The notes beneath the pieces are model-generated. The model did no database searches and was not told the origin of the DNA. It worked only from the letters and a program-made list of their open reading frames with translations. Below are positions 14,502 to 21,939 of a stretch of 43,302 nucleotides of DNA, one piece after another. The stretch's first letter is position 1; each line of letters begins with the position of its first letter. Origin of the DNA: a virus; the IMG/VR virus record IMGVR_UViG_3300022223_000010, positions 1 to 43,302 of that record, one strand, 5' to 3'. The translations under genes and the position numbers were made by a program.

Positions 14502-15380
14502 TTAGAGGAGCTCGTCCTCGTCACCCCAATCCGCACCGTCCACATCGTCATCGCCCGCGCCCCCGGGCTCCGCGACGCTGACCTCTTCGACCAGCTCCGC
14601 CATGTGACGCTCGAACGCCTCCGGGTCGCGCGCCCAGTCCGGCGTCACGTACTGCCCGCCGTAGTGCACGAGCTCGTCCATCGCCGGACGCATCGCCTGG
14701 TAGTACGCGAGCACCTCGCGCGGGCTCGGGCGCTTGGCTGGATCCGCGTCCGAGAGGAAGTCGGCCGCGCGGCGCAGTAGCCGCAGCACCCGCACCATCT
14801 CCTGGCCGAACTCGCCAATGAGGCGCCCGGCGGAAATGTCGTCGCGCCGCTTCACTTCCCTGCGCAGCTCGCGGACCTCGTTCTCCTTCTCCGTGAGCTG
14901 CGCCTCGCCCTGCTTGATCCGATCACGAAGGCGGTCCTGCCCCGCTACTAGCTCCTCCAGGAGCTCCACCACCTGCTCCCGGTTCGTGATCGGCACGCGC
15001 TCGTCGCCGACCACGATCTCGTCCCCTTCCGCTTTCGGCAGCATGCCCGCCGGTGCTGCGGCCAGCGCGCGGAGGTGGCGGCGACCGAGACCGATGGTTC
15101 CGGCGGCTTGCAGAAACTCGTCCCCGAGCACCTCGAGGAAATGGATGTCCTCGTCCACCGTGCGGCGTGCCCAGGGGAGATGCCTCGCGCAGAACTCCTC
15201 CCAGGTCGGCGCGAGTACCTTATATGTCTCGTTATCCCTGATCTCGAGTAGCACCGCGCTTCGCGTGGCGATGGTCCAGTTCGCCACCATGGTGAGAGCA
15301 CTGATCGCACCCAGCGCAGCGTAGGGGTTCGCTTGGGTCTGACCGGCACCCGGTGCCGGAAGTGATTCCTTAGAAGTCAT
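14502..15380 (-). CDS. Coiled-coil early protein of unknown function (292 aa)
   Basis: No family is assigned. Residues about 45-90 include PTWEEFCARHLPWARRTVDE, similar in feel to HTH/ParB-like phage proteins. Residues about 150-190 form a probable coiled coil (QLTEKENEVRELRREVKRR). The C-terminus is acidic. It starts at ATG 15380 without an evident ribosome-binding site. Two palindromes with the half-site CCGGCACC lie across its start (15343-15359 inside the gene, 15408-15425 upstream), so it is probably regulated there. It directly precedes the transposase gene. Confidence 0.65.
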   Translation of the reverse strand: MTSKESLPAPGAGQTQANPYAALGAISALTMVANWTIATRSAVLLEIRDNETYKVLAPTWEEFCARHLPWARRTVDEDIHFLEVLGDEFLQAAGTIGLGRRHLRALAAAPAGMLPKAEGDEIVVGDERVPITNREQVVELLEELVAGQDRLRDRIKQGEAQLTEKENEVRELRREVKRRDDISAGRLIGEFGQEMVRVLRLLRRAADFLSDADPAKRPSPREVLAYYQAMRPAMDELVHYGGQYVTPDWARDPEAFERHMAELVEEVSVAEPGGAGDDDVDGADWGDEDELL

Positions 15381-15425
15381 GATTTATGCGGGTTGTTGGG
15401 TTGGCGGCCGGCACCGCGGTGCCGG
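15343..15425. promoter_or_regulatory. Pair of CCGGCACC/GGTGCCGG palindromes (candidate operators)
   Basis: Bases 15343-15359 form CCGGCACC-C-GGTGCCGG, and 15408-15425 form CCGGCACCGCGGTGCCGG; both are perfect palindromes, about 65 bp apart centre to centre. They flank the start of the gene at 15380. Two similar palindromes at a start suggest binding by a dimeric regulator with autoregulation or looping. They share the GCACC core with the operator at 16267-16288. Confidence 0.6.
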
Positions 15426-15428
15426 AAT

Positions 15429-15926
15429 TCACGATTCGTCGGCGATGCCAGCGGCATCGACGGCGGCCGCGATCATCACCCGCGCACGCTTCAACTCCCG
15501 CTCCGCGTCCTCGACCTCCCGAAGCAGTGATGAGAGGTCCGCGGTACCACCCATGAGAATCGCCCGGATGGCTCCGGACAGAGCGTGGAGGGCTTCGGCC
15601 GTCTCCTTCTCCGCGGCGGGCTGGAGCGTCGAGAGGAGATCGCGGACAGGCATCGCGGTCGCGCCGCGCCCGATCGAGCGGGCATTGGCCTGGACGATCC
15701 GATGCGTGATGGCGAAGACCACGTGAGGATGGTTCAGGCGTGCGTGGTCCAGGAGCACTTCCAGCTGGTCCAGCGGGTTCGGACGACCCGACCCCTCCGG
15801 GTCCTCACACCACTTGTACATCAGCGATTCGCCCAGCCCGAGAAACTTCGCGAGCCGCTGCTTCTCCTGCCGCGTGGGCATGCACTCCTTCATCAACTCG
15901 TGGGTGGGGAGTTCCGAGGGCACCAT
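15429..15926 (-). CDS. CII-like phage regulatory protein (165 aa)
   Basis: The region LAKFLGLGESLMYKWCEDPE (residues about 24-44) is a helix-turn-helix followed by SGRPNPLDQLEVLLDHAR, typical of phage_CP76/CII-family regulators, which resemble Mu and P2-type early control proteins. The ATG at 15926 follows GGAG at good spacing. It is the first gene of the leftward early operon after the terminator at 15979-16022. Confidence 0.7.
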   Translation of the reverse strand: MVPSELPTHELMKECMPTRQEKQRLAKFLGLGESLMYKWCEDPEGSGRPNPLDQLEVLLDHARLNHPHVVFAITHRIVQANARSIGRGATAMPVRDLLSTLQPAAEKETAEALHALSGAIRAILMGGTADLSSLLREVEDAERELKRARVMIAAAVDAAGIADES

Positions 15927-15978
15927 TTACCGATCTCCAGGAATCGAGGATGGTTGTTTGGACATCAGGTGAGCGGGT

Positions 15979-16022
15979 AAAAAAAGAGAGAGGACGCCAC
16001 GGCCTCAGGCCGCAGCGTCCTC
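15979..16022 (-). terminator. Rho-independent terminator overlapping the end of the 72-aa HTH gene
   Basis: Read on the minus strand, GAGGACGC and GCGTCCTC form a stem, extended by GCGGCC/GGCCG, closed by a TGA loop and followed by CTCTCTTTTTTT. The TGA loop is the stop codon of the gene at 16005-16223, and the left arm is its last coding bases. It separates that gene from the CII-like gene, so the early operon needs its own promoter (15927-15978) or an antitermination event. Confidence 0.8.
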
Positions 16023-16223
16023 CCAGAATCGTGGCAGTTGAATCCCTAGCTTTCCGGCACGGCCCGAGAGCACTCGCTTGAGCCGCGCACGGGTCGTTGT
16101 CGAGCGGAGTTCACCCCGGAAGTAGAGGGTCACCGCCCAGGCTGAAATGCCTACCTCTTCCCCCAGCGAACCCCTCGTGAATTCGAGGTCGATAAGGAGT
16201 TTCTTGAATCCCTTCTCGTCCAT
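16005..16223 (-). CDS. Small HTH protein, Ner/Cro-like candidate (72 aa)
   Basis: Residues about 13-45 contain FTRGSLGEEVGISAWAVTLY followed by a basic segment with TTTRARLKRVL, a helix-turn-helix plan. It starts with ATG at 16223 after AGGA at good spacing; a longer start at 16259 is less likely. It is divergent from the repressor-like gene at 16321 across an operator, the arrangement of a Ner/Cro versus repressor switch. Its mRNA ends at the terminator overlapping its 3' end. Confidence 0.65.
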   Translation of the reverse strand: MDEKGFKKLLIDLEFTRGSLGEEVGISAWAVTLYFRGELRSTTTRARLKRVLSGRAGKLGIQLPRFWEDAAA

Positions 16224-16266
16224 CGGTATCCTGCCGCATACTTGAGTAACACAACCCACGCGACAG

Positions 16267-16288
16267 AATGCACCAGTAGTGGTGCATT
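16267..16288. promoter_or_regulatory. Perfect palindromic operator between divergent HTH genes
   Basis: AATGCACCA (16267-16275), spacer GTAG, TGGTGCATT (16280-16288) is a perfect inverted repeat. It overlaps a candidate rightward promoter: TTGTCA at 16287-16292, an 18-nt spacer, GAATAT at 16311-16316. It lies upstream of both divergent HTH genes. A second perfect palindrome with the same half-site, ATGGTGCA-G-TGCACCAT, lies at 16502-16518 inside the repressor-like gene. Confidence 0.7.
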
Positions 16289-16320
16289 GTCAACCCCCTT
16301 TGGTGCGTTTGAATATTCCA

Positions 16321-16743
16321 GTGTGGCACGATCTGAGAACGGAACTCCGCGGCTACCTCAGTACGCCCGGCGTCTCCGCTCGGCAATTAGCTAAGGAAAT
16401 AGGCATTTCTCACACCACCCTTACCCGCCTGGCACGCGAAGACAGCAAACGGCCCTACGCTCGGACCCTCAACCTCATCACAGATTGGCTCGCACACGCA
16501 GATGGTGCAGTGCACCATTCATCCACTTCAGTTGATGAGCAGTCCCGGGGAAATGGGGATGTTGATCGCCGCACGCTCCTGCGAGCCTTGGCAGCGGTGT
16601 CTGAGCAAGATTTTCGCGCGCGGATCGCGATCATACGCAAGTTTGAGGATGTCTTTGTTGAACAAGGACTACCACCCGGAAGGTGGCCGCCATGGTTCCG
16701 TAGTCTGAGGCGTGACATCTACGAAGAAGGGGAAGTGATCTGA
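16321..16743 (+). CDS. Phage repressor-like HTH protein (140 aa)
   Basis: Residues about 15-40 contain VSARQLAKEIGISHTTLTRL, a typical XRE/Cro-C1 HTH. The rest is a helical domain with YARTLNLITDWLAHADG, and it lacks an S24 (LexA/CI) peptidase, so SOS cleavage is not expected. The start is uncertain: GTG at 16321 fits a near-leaderless mRNA from the promoter at 16287-16316; GTG at 16303 or 16279 would overlap the promoter or operator. Its stop overlaps the start of the membrane protein gene by one base, so both are one operon. It is the best candidate for the lysogenic repressor. Confidence 0.7.
   Translation: MWHDLRTELRGYLSTPGVSARQLAKEIGISHTTLTRLAREDSKRPYARTLNLITDWLAHADGAVHHSSTSVDEQSRGNGDVDRRTLLRALAAVSEQDFRARIAIIRKFEDVFVEQGLPPGRWPPWFRSLRRDIYEEGEVI
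16502..16518. promoter_or_regulatory. Intragenic palindrome ATGGTGCA-G-TGCACCAT
   Basis: This perfect inverted repeat carries the same TGGTGCA/TGCACCA half-sites as the operator at 16267-16288, in the outward order, and lies 235 bp away inside the repressor-like gene. It may be a second repressor site allowing looping. Confidence 0.5.
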
Positions 16744-17951
16744 TGGGTTTTGCTGAGTCTGTTGAACGCTCGCTCGCGCGTCCGCTGATCACGTTTTCCT
16801 TGGCGCTGACTAGCTTGTATCTGGGGTACCTGACCCTCCGAGAACCCCTGCCAGAAATAACGATCGACGTATCCAACGAAGCCAATGTGTTTGATGTCCG
16901 GAGAAGCCTTCCGGAGCTCGAAGTGCTGTTCCGAGGCGAGGACGTTCAAGGCAACAACCTTAACCTTAGGTTGATCACCGTCAGGTTGGAGAACACTGGC
17001 CAGGTAGACCTCCTCCAAGACCACTTTGACCACGCACAACTATGGGGGCTTCAGGTGCTTGGCGGACGGCTGATTGAGGTTAGGCTTCGCACAGCCAGTA
17101 GCGACTACGTAGAGGAACGCCTCAACCCAGTTCTTGTGGCCACCGACAAAGTTCGCTTTGAGCCACTTATATTCGAACGCGGAACTCTGGCCATCGTCGA
17201 GCTACTTGTACTCCATGATCGGGATGAATCCCCGTCAATCAGAGGGATAGGGAAGGTAGCCGGGATACGCGACTTCAATGTCACGAACTCCTGGGAAAGT
17301 GGGCAGAGGCTCAGTCTTGCTGACCAGGCGTTCGCTGGGACTATCTCCATCCACGCTATCCGGCTCGTCGTCTACACACTGGTTGCAGTTATCACAGCAG
17401 TCTCCATTGGATTCATCCTTGCAGGGTTAGCAGAGGCTTTCCGAACGATCCAGCGGAGAGCCCGGCGCCGCCTCGCGGGTGAAATCGTGAGGACCCTCGG
17501 AACGGACGACCGCATACTCCAGGTTCTTGCAGCGCAGTACGAGTTGAACGGCGCCCACCCGATCGTCCGCCTGCTGGACTCGCTCGGCCGTGCTGATGGG
17601 CTTCGTAGCCTCATTCGCAGTACTTCGGCATACATCAAGCACTTGGAGCGAGAGGCGGAAGATCATGGGTCGGACCCGCACGACCTCACGGCCGTACATA
17701 CAATTCGTGGGAGCACCAGACTAGCACTCAACCCCCTCACCTCGCTTATCGAGCAACTGGTCGACGCAGGTGTCTTGAACGCATCTGGTGACGTACCGCC
17801 CGACGCCGCGTCAATGCTCCGCCTAGTCGTTGAGGCATTCGTGCTTCTGCTCCCACATCGCGAAGTCGAGAAGGCGCGTGGCAACGAAGCTGCCTGGGAG
17901 CGACACGTCCTATTCCCAGCTGGGCGGCCTGAAATCGGGCGTCATTTCTGA
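16743..17951 (+). CDS. Two-TM membrane protein co-transcribed with the repressor (402 aa)
   Basis: A membrane segment near residues 15-32 is followed by a periplasmic-like domain of about 170 residues with a strand-rich pattern. A second segment (about 207-232, LVVYTLVAVITAVSIGFIL) leads into a cytoplasmic helical domain. No family is recognised. Its start overlaps the repressor stop by one base, so it is expressed in the lysogen. A superinfection-exclusion or lysogenic-conversion role is inferred from this position. The GC content is lower than in the structural genes, suggesting recent acquisition. Confidence 0.7.
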   Translation: MGFAESVERSLARPLITFSLALTSLYLGYLTLREPLPEITIDVSNEANVFDVRRSLPELEVLFRGEDVQGNNLNLRLITVRLENTGQVDLLQDHFDHAQLWGLQVLGGRLIEVRLRTASSDYVEERLNPVLVATDKVRFEPLIFERGTLAIVELLVLHDRDESPSIRGIGKVAGIRDFNVTNSWESGQRLSLADQAFAGTISIHAIRLVVYTLVAVITAVSIGFILAGLAEAFRTIQRRARRRLAGEIVRTLGTDDRILQVLAAQYELNGAHPIVRLLDSLGRADGLRSLIRSTSAYIKHLEREAEDHGSDPHDLTAVHTIRGSTRLALNPLTSLIEQLVDAGVLNASGDVPPDAASMLRLVVEAFVLLLPHREVEKARGNEAAWERHVLFPAGRPEIGRHF

Positions 17952-18363
17952 TCCCGAGGGGCGGGACGGCAACCGTGGCGGTCACCGTGTGACGGTGCAG
18001 CAATATTTCGACCACTGAGTTCAGGACCGGACGGTCCGAGTGGGTCGATCTGAGAGCCATGTGAGCGTCTCGCGCCCAATGTGGCGACCACCTGCCTTCA
18101 CCGGGTTGCAGGAACCTAGAGCAGTGTTTCGCATCCCGTATCAACTGCTGTTCCGCGCCTTCACGGGATGGCGTTCACATCGAGCAGGGCTTCCTCTCCG
18201 GATTTACTCGGTGGACGCAGCGGACACTCGCTTGGACCTCTCAGACCGGACCGCGTTCACCTAGAGCGATCTTTCACACTCCACAACAACTCGCCCCGGC
18301 AAAGGGCCGCAAGTCAGGTAAACGCACCACCACACCGCGTCTCCGCCTTGGTAAAGAAAAATA
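17952..18363. other. Gene-less stretch with diverged internal repeats
   Basis: No ORF with convincing start, ribosome-binding site or motif is seen on either strand. Two segments (about 18113-18150 and 18260-18297) share ACCTAGAGC...TTTC.CA..CC..A.CAACT and may be remnants of a duplication. Confidence 0.4.
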
Positions 18364-18391
18364 TTGCACAATAAGATGCGTGGCGTATATT
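18364..18391 (+). promoter_or_regulatory. Sigma-70-like promoter for the bacteriocin gene
   Basis: TTGCAC (18364-18369), a 16-nt spacer and TATATT (18386-18391) fit a vegetative promoter. It lies within an AT-rich patch (AAAGAAAAATATTG) unlike the surrounding sequence and about 175 bp upstream of the ATG at 18567. Confidence 0.5.
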
Positions 18392-18566
18392 GCGCCCGTG
18401 ACACCCTGCGCATGCGGTTTACGTGCGCAGCGATCATACCCTCTTGTTAGTTCCTCGCTCGTCTCGCCGCCATCAATGTCCCGTAGATCTTCAGCCTGCT
18501 CTCGGGCGACACCGTTCGCCCACAAAGGGCCCTAGGCCCGCTCTTCACTCCAACCCGGAGGCAGCC

Positions 18567-19169
18567 ATGAAGTTCACTCTCCCGCTACTGGCTCTCAGTG
18601 GCATCGCACTCGCTGCGACGACGCCCCCCCCCTTGGCCGACGACCGACCGCTCTGCGAGATCGCTGACGAGTGGGCCCAGAACAATGTGGGCAACCTGCC
18701 GACCACGCTGGACGGGATCCTGTCCTACGACCGGACCTACCAGAGAGCCATCTTCAACAACTCTCCGAGGTCGACGCAGGTAGGTTTCTGGCGCGAGCAT
18801 CTGGGAAGGTTCGTTGAAACGCACAACGAACTCACTCTTGACCAAGCAAGCTTTCTGACCGGCTTGTCGGAGAACTTGGAGGTGTACTTCGATGCGGGTG
18901 ATGACAGGACCTCAGTGGAGGCATTGGAGGCCGACGCCCGTGAGCTCCTCGGCGACAAACTCGCGGCGGCCGCGATCGCCAACCTTGGCGAATCGAATCA
19001 GCTTTCGGTAGCAGCCGCCCCTGGTGGTTGTAGTTGTTCAGTAGGATCCGACTGGTGCACCGGTATCAATACTGACTGTCTGGCAGGGGGGTGCGATCGC
19101 ACCAGTAGTGGCTGTGGGACTCTGTGGCTGTTCAACTGCGACGGCAATTGCAAGTTGAATCCCACGTGA
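18567..19169 (+). CDS. Fulvocin C-like bacteriocin precursor (200 aa)
   Basis: The last 45 residues carry eight cysteines in the pattern CSCSVGSDWC...CLAGGC...SGCGTLW...CDGNC, close to fulvocin C from Myxococcus fulvus (CSCSxxSDxC ... GCGTxW). The start ATG at 18567 follows GGAGG; a signal peptide FTLPLLALSGIALAATT leads to a helical pro-domain (residues about 25-150). The cysteine-rich C-terminus is probably released as the active, disulfide-bonded peptide. It is an unusual cargo for a phage. The gene is followed by a 34-bp palindrome and a beta-propeller gene. Confidence 0.85.
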   Translation: MKFTLPLLALSGIALAATTPPPLADDRPLCEIADEWAQNNVGNLPTTLDGILSYDRTYQRAIFNNSPRSTQVGFWREHLGRFVETHNELTLDQASFLTGLSENLEVYFDAGDDRTSVEALEADARELLGDKLAAAAIANLGESNQLSVAAAPGGCSCSVGSDWCTGINTDCLAGGCDRTSSGCGTLWLFNCDGNCKLNPT

Positions 19170-19176
19170 TGTATAG

Positions 19177-19210
19177 TGAATGGAGGGAGGGGATCCCCTC
19201 CCTCCATTCA
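19177..19210. terminator. 34-bp perfect palindrome between bacteriocin and propeller genes
   Basis: TGAATGGAGGGAGGGGA is followed directly by its exact complement in reverse (17-bp arms, no spacer). It starts 8 bases after the bacteriocin stop codon and ends 18 bases before the GTG at 19228. It would form a very stable hairpin in RNA, without a T-run. It may stop or attenuate transcription into the next gene or protect the bacteriocin mRNA. Confidence 0.65.
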
Positions 19211-19227
19211 CCCAGCCGAGTTACCAT

Positions 19228-20247
19228 GTGAACAACGCTCTATTGGTCTTGATCACCGCTATTCAGGTCTGTCCACCTTGTACCGTGGAGTTCGCTCCGA
19301 GCGACACTCTCGGAAGCTTGGATGACCCGGCATCCGTAGGTCCACTTGCGGAAGTATTCCGGTTTGAGGACGGTCGCATCTTGATATCCTCGGAAACCTG
19401 GGGATCGATGGTGTTGACCTACGATGCGAACGGACATTATTCAGGTACGCTTGGCCGGGATGGGCAAGGTCCTGGGGAATTCTCCACAGCAGTTCGGTTC
19501 GTGCCCAGCCAGCGGGGTGTCGCAGTCCATGAACTTCGAACCCCTCGGGTTCACGAGTTTTCCGCCGACCTTGCGTTCCTTGATTCATTTTGGCTTCCCG
19601 GCGTCGGATGGAGTTTGGCACAGAAGTCCGACGGAGAGTGGTTGTCCGTGGCGTCACGGGTCCGTGGAGACTCAGTGGAGGTCGTGCATGTATTGTCCGA
19701 GGATGGGGAAGTGCAGTCCAGCTTCTATCATGTCCCCGCTGACGGAGGACTCGCGGAACTAGTGCACCGTGTCGCGGTAGACGACAAATCGCACGTGTGG
19801 CTGACGAGCCTGAACGGTGTCGTTCGAGTGTTCTCGGAGAGCGGCGTACTTATCGCAGATCATCTACTTCCAAGCCAAGACCTAGGGAAGCCGCTCCCTT
19901 TGCAGCTGGCTCCGGACCAGAGGCCCCCAGGGCAGATCATGGGTGTGGAAACCCATGGCGATGGAACCATATGGGTCTTCTCAGCTGAGCCAGACGCCGA
20001 CTGGAAGAAACCTCGGCTGGGAGGCCTGTTCGGAGTCCCATCACCTGAGGAGATTCACGACACTATTTTGTATGTGCTCCGCCTAACGGACGGTGGCGTC
20101 GAGGAAGTGGCCACTCAACGGTTCGACACCTTACTTCGCGGGCTCGGGAACGGTTGGGCCTACGACTTAGTCGACACGCCCGACGGTGACCGCAGAGTGC
20201 GCATCGGGAGCCTGACGTTGAAGCCATCATCCCTGTCATCCGGATGA
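19228..20247 (+). CDS. Secreted 6-bladed beta-propeller protein (339 aa)
   Basis: Repeating blades are visible, with the GRDGQGPGEF motif (residues about 75-84) that is characteristic of 6-bladed NHL-type propellers in several Gram-negative phyla, and later VGVETHGDGTIWVFSAE-like turns. The GTG start at 19228 gives a short hydrophobic leader (ALLVLITAIQVCPPC) with a cysteine suitable for lipid attachment. An ATG at 19180 lies inside the palindrome and is unlikely to be used. It directly follows the bacteriocin gene, so immunity, export or binding of the bacteriocin is possible, but this is inference. Confidence 0.7.
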   Translation: MNNALLVLITAIQVCPPCTVEFAPSDTLGSLDDPASVGPLAEVFRFEDGRILISSETWGSMVLTYDANGHYSGTLGRDGQGPGEFSTAVRFVPSQRGVAVHELRTPRVHEFSADLAFLDSFWLPGVGWSLAQKSDGEWLSVASRVRGDSVEVVHVLSEDGEVQSSFYHVPADGGLAELVHRVAVDDKSHVWLTSLNGVVRVFSESGVLIADHLLPSQDLGKPLPLQLAPDQRPPGQIMGVETHGDGTIWVFSAEPDADWKKPRLGGLFGVPSPEEIHDTILYVLRLTDGGVEEVATQRFDTLLRGLGNGWAYDLVDTPDGDRRVRIGSLTLKPSSLSSG

Positions 20248-20293
20248 CACCCTCCCCAGAGTAGTAGATGTTCCTGACGGATCAGCGTCGTAA

Positions 20294-20750
20294 TTGATGC
20301 GTCACATGGCGGACACATATGCCGCTACAACCGGACCGGATTGGTTGTCCCCAAACCGTAGGCGGCGGCGGAAGTCCGACGGTGTCGATCGTGGGCCCAG
20401 TGAGGTGCCACCGGACGCGATCTGCGAGTGGCAGGCACAGGTTAGTGGTGGGACTCCCCCCCATTCCTTTGCCTGGTCAGGACTGCTTTACGGATCGACA
20501 GCCACCGTGTTCGGGTCGGTACCCGTACATCGTGACGAACCCAGGAGGGGATTTCTTTTGGGTTCTCGTGATGCCGCAACACCCACCGTTTCGCGCCTGC
20601 ATCGTCATGGTTACGACGCCGCCTGTTGGAAGTGGCCTTGCGGTGGACTCACTTGAAGACATCTTGATCAACTTCAAATTCGAGATCCACTTCGCTGACA
20701 CTGCCACTATCAGGATGGTCCTCCCTCCCTTGGATGGCGCACTTCCGTGA
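20294..20750 (+). pseudogene. Frameshifted remnant of a secreted Ig/PKD-like protein
   Basis: Two overlapping frames carry complementary pieces: GGGGSPTVSIVGP in one, then SEVPPDAICEWQAQVSGG and TPPHSFAWSGLLYGS in the other, then RYPYIVTNPGGDFFWVLV back in the first. Joined, these read like the Ig/PKD-type domain often found at the end of secreted proteins in Gemmatimonadota and Bacteroidota. Frameshifts near 20400 and 20515 separate them. No start with a ribosome-binding site is visible, so it is considered a remnant. Confidence 0.55.
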
Positions 20751-20833
20751 CGGTCCTATTGCGTTGACGCTCTGACGGCGAATCCGTGCCTCACGTAACA
20801 ACTCAATGGATGAGTTCTTACTGAGATATGGAT

Positions 20834-20875
20834 AGCGAGGTGCCGGTTTGGACTCCCGACACCTCGCTTATTTCT
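20834..20875 (+). terminator. Hairpin terminator before the late operon
   Basis: AGCGAGGTGCCGG and CCCGACACCTCGCT pair with one mismatch around TTTGGACT, followed by TATTTCT. This separates the moron region from the late operon. Confidence 0.6.
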
Positions 20876-20942
20876 ATCGTCACCTACCTCATCCCCGCCA
20901 AACCCGCCAAACGCGCCACCTGAGCTCTCCGTGCTGATGTAG

Positions 20943-20976
20943 CGTGGAGGCCGTAAGCAGGACCACGGCCTCCACG
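20943..20976 (+). promoter_or_regulatory. Perfect 12-bp inverted repeat just upstream of the late operon
   Basis: CGTGGAGGCCGT, a 10-nt loop and ACGGCCTCCACG lie 13 bp upstream of the first late gene's start. There is no T-run. It could be an activator site for late transcription or a 5' hairpin controlling translation of the endolysin gene. Confidence 0.55.
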
Positions 20977-20989
20977 GACCGGCACGGAT

Positions 20990-21475
20990 GTGAGCGACCC
21001 TCAGCGCACCGACCGCACGATTGAGCACCTTCACCCGGAGCTGCGGCTCCGCCTCCTGACGTTCTATCAGGAGACGGGGCGTCGGCGCCTGGGCGTGTTC
21101 ATCACCGAGGGCTACCGCACGCTGGAGCGCCAGGCGTGGCTCCACGCCTCGGGCCGCACGCGCCCGGGCCCGATCCTCACCTACGCCGCGCCGGGCACGT
21201 CCTACCACAACCTGATGATCCACGGCGTGCCGTGTTCGGCCGCGGTGGACGTCGCGGTGTGGGACGAGGACACGCCCTGGTCGAAGTCGCTGGAATGGAA
21301 CGGCTCGGCGTCGGAGTGGGAGATCGTGCACGCGGCGGCGCAGAAGGCCGGGCTACAGACGCTCAAGTTCGAGCGCCCCCACCTGCAGCTCCCGTTCCCG
21401 CTGGCCGACCTCGCCGCCGGACGGCACTGGCCGGAGTTCTGGACCCCGATCCCCTCAGTACCCGAGGAGGCATGA
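20990..21475 (+). CDS. Endolysin, peptidase M15-like (161 aa)
   Basis: The N-terminal part (ITEGYRTLERQAWLHASGR) followed by TYAAPGTSYHN and later AVDVAVWD matches the M15/VanY-type L-alanyl-D-glutamate or D-Ala-D-Ala peptidases; the zinc ligands would be the His in SYHN, the Asp in AVDVAVWD and the final His in RPHLQ. It is a single-domain lysin of usual length. GTG at 20990 is the start; the hairpin at 20943-20976 lies upstream. It opens the late operon and its stop overlaps the next start. Confidence 0.85.
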   Translation: MSDPQRTDRTIEHLHPELRLRLLTFYQETGRRRLGVFITEGYRTLERQAWLHASGRTRPGPILTYAAPGTSYHNLMIHGVPCSAAVDVAVWDEDTPWSKSLEWNGSASEWEIVHAAAQKAGLQTLKFERPHLQLPFPLADLAAGRHWPEFWTPIPSVPEEA

Positions 21476-21939
21476 TGCTCGCCGATCAGCTCCCGCTCGC
21501 GCACCAACCTTATCTGTCCGTGGACGAGCCAGTCGCGTCCATCCATGATCGCCTGGTCGGCGACCTCCACGTCCTCTATGGGCGCATCACGGACCTGCGC
21601 GACATCACGGCGAAGGACGTGTGGTTCCTGGCGCGCGACCTGGTCATGGCGCTGGATCGTTGGAGCGGCCCACTCAAGCAGCTGCCGGGCGCCCAAAAGA
21701 TGGACATCGCCGTGGACGTGGCCTGGGAGTTCGTGCAGGGCCGCGGCGGTCTCCGGGCGGTGCGCGATGTACTGGCGCACCATGTTCCGGTGCTCCCGGC
21801 GTTCGCCACGCGGTGGCTGATCAAGCGCGTGGTCAACGAGGGCGTGGCGCGCAAGCTCATCCGGTTCGTGCTCGAGCTGGCGGTGCGCGAGATGCGCGAC
21901 CTCAGCGGCAAGCTCCTGGACCGCGGCACCGATGCCTGA
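21472..21939 (+). CDS. Late-operon protein of unknown function (155 aa)
   Basis: Unrecognised and mostly helical, with amphipathic segments (DVWFLARDLVMALDRW and RKLIRFVLELAVREMRDL) but no clear membrane helix. ATG at 21472 overlaps the endolysin stop and follows GAGGAGG. Its place between endolysin and terminase genes suggests lysis or packaging. Confidence 0.55.
   Translation: MMLADQLPLAHQPYLSVDEPVASIHDRLVGDLHVLYGRITDLRDITAKDVWFLARDLVMALDRWSGPLKQLPGAQKMDIAVDVAWEFVQGRGGLRAVRDVLAHHVPVLPAFATRWLIKRVVNEGVARKLIRFVLELAVREMRDLSGKLLDRGTDA

Noticed and set aside
12988-14505. Long plus-strand ORF (505 aa) opposite the transposase gene
   Set aside because: Arg/Leu/Val-rich antisense shadow of high-GC coding sequence with no domain motifs.
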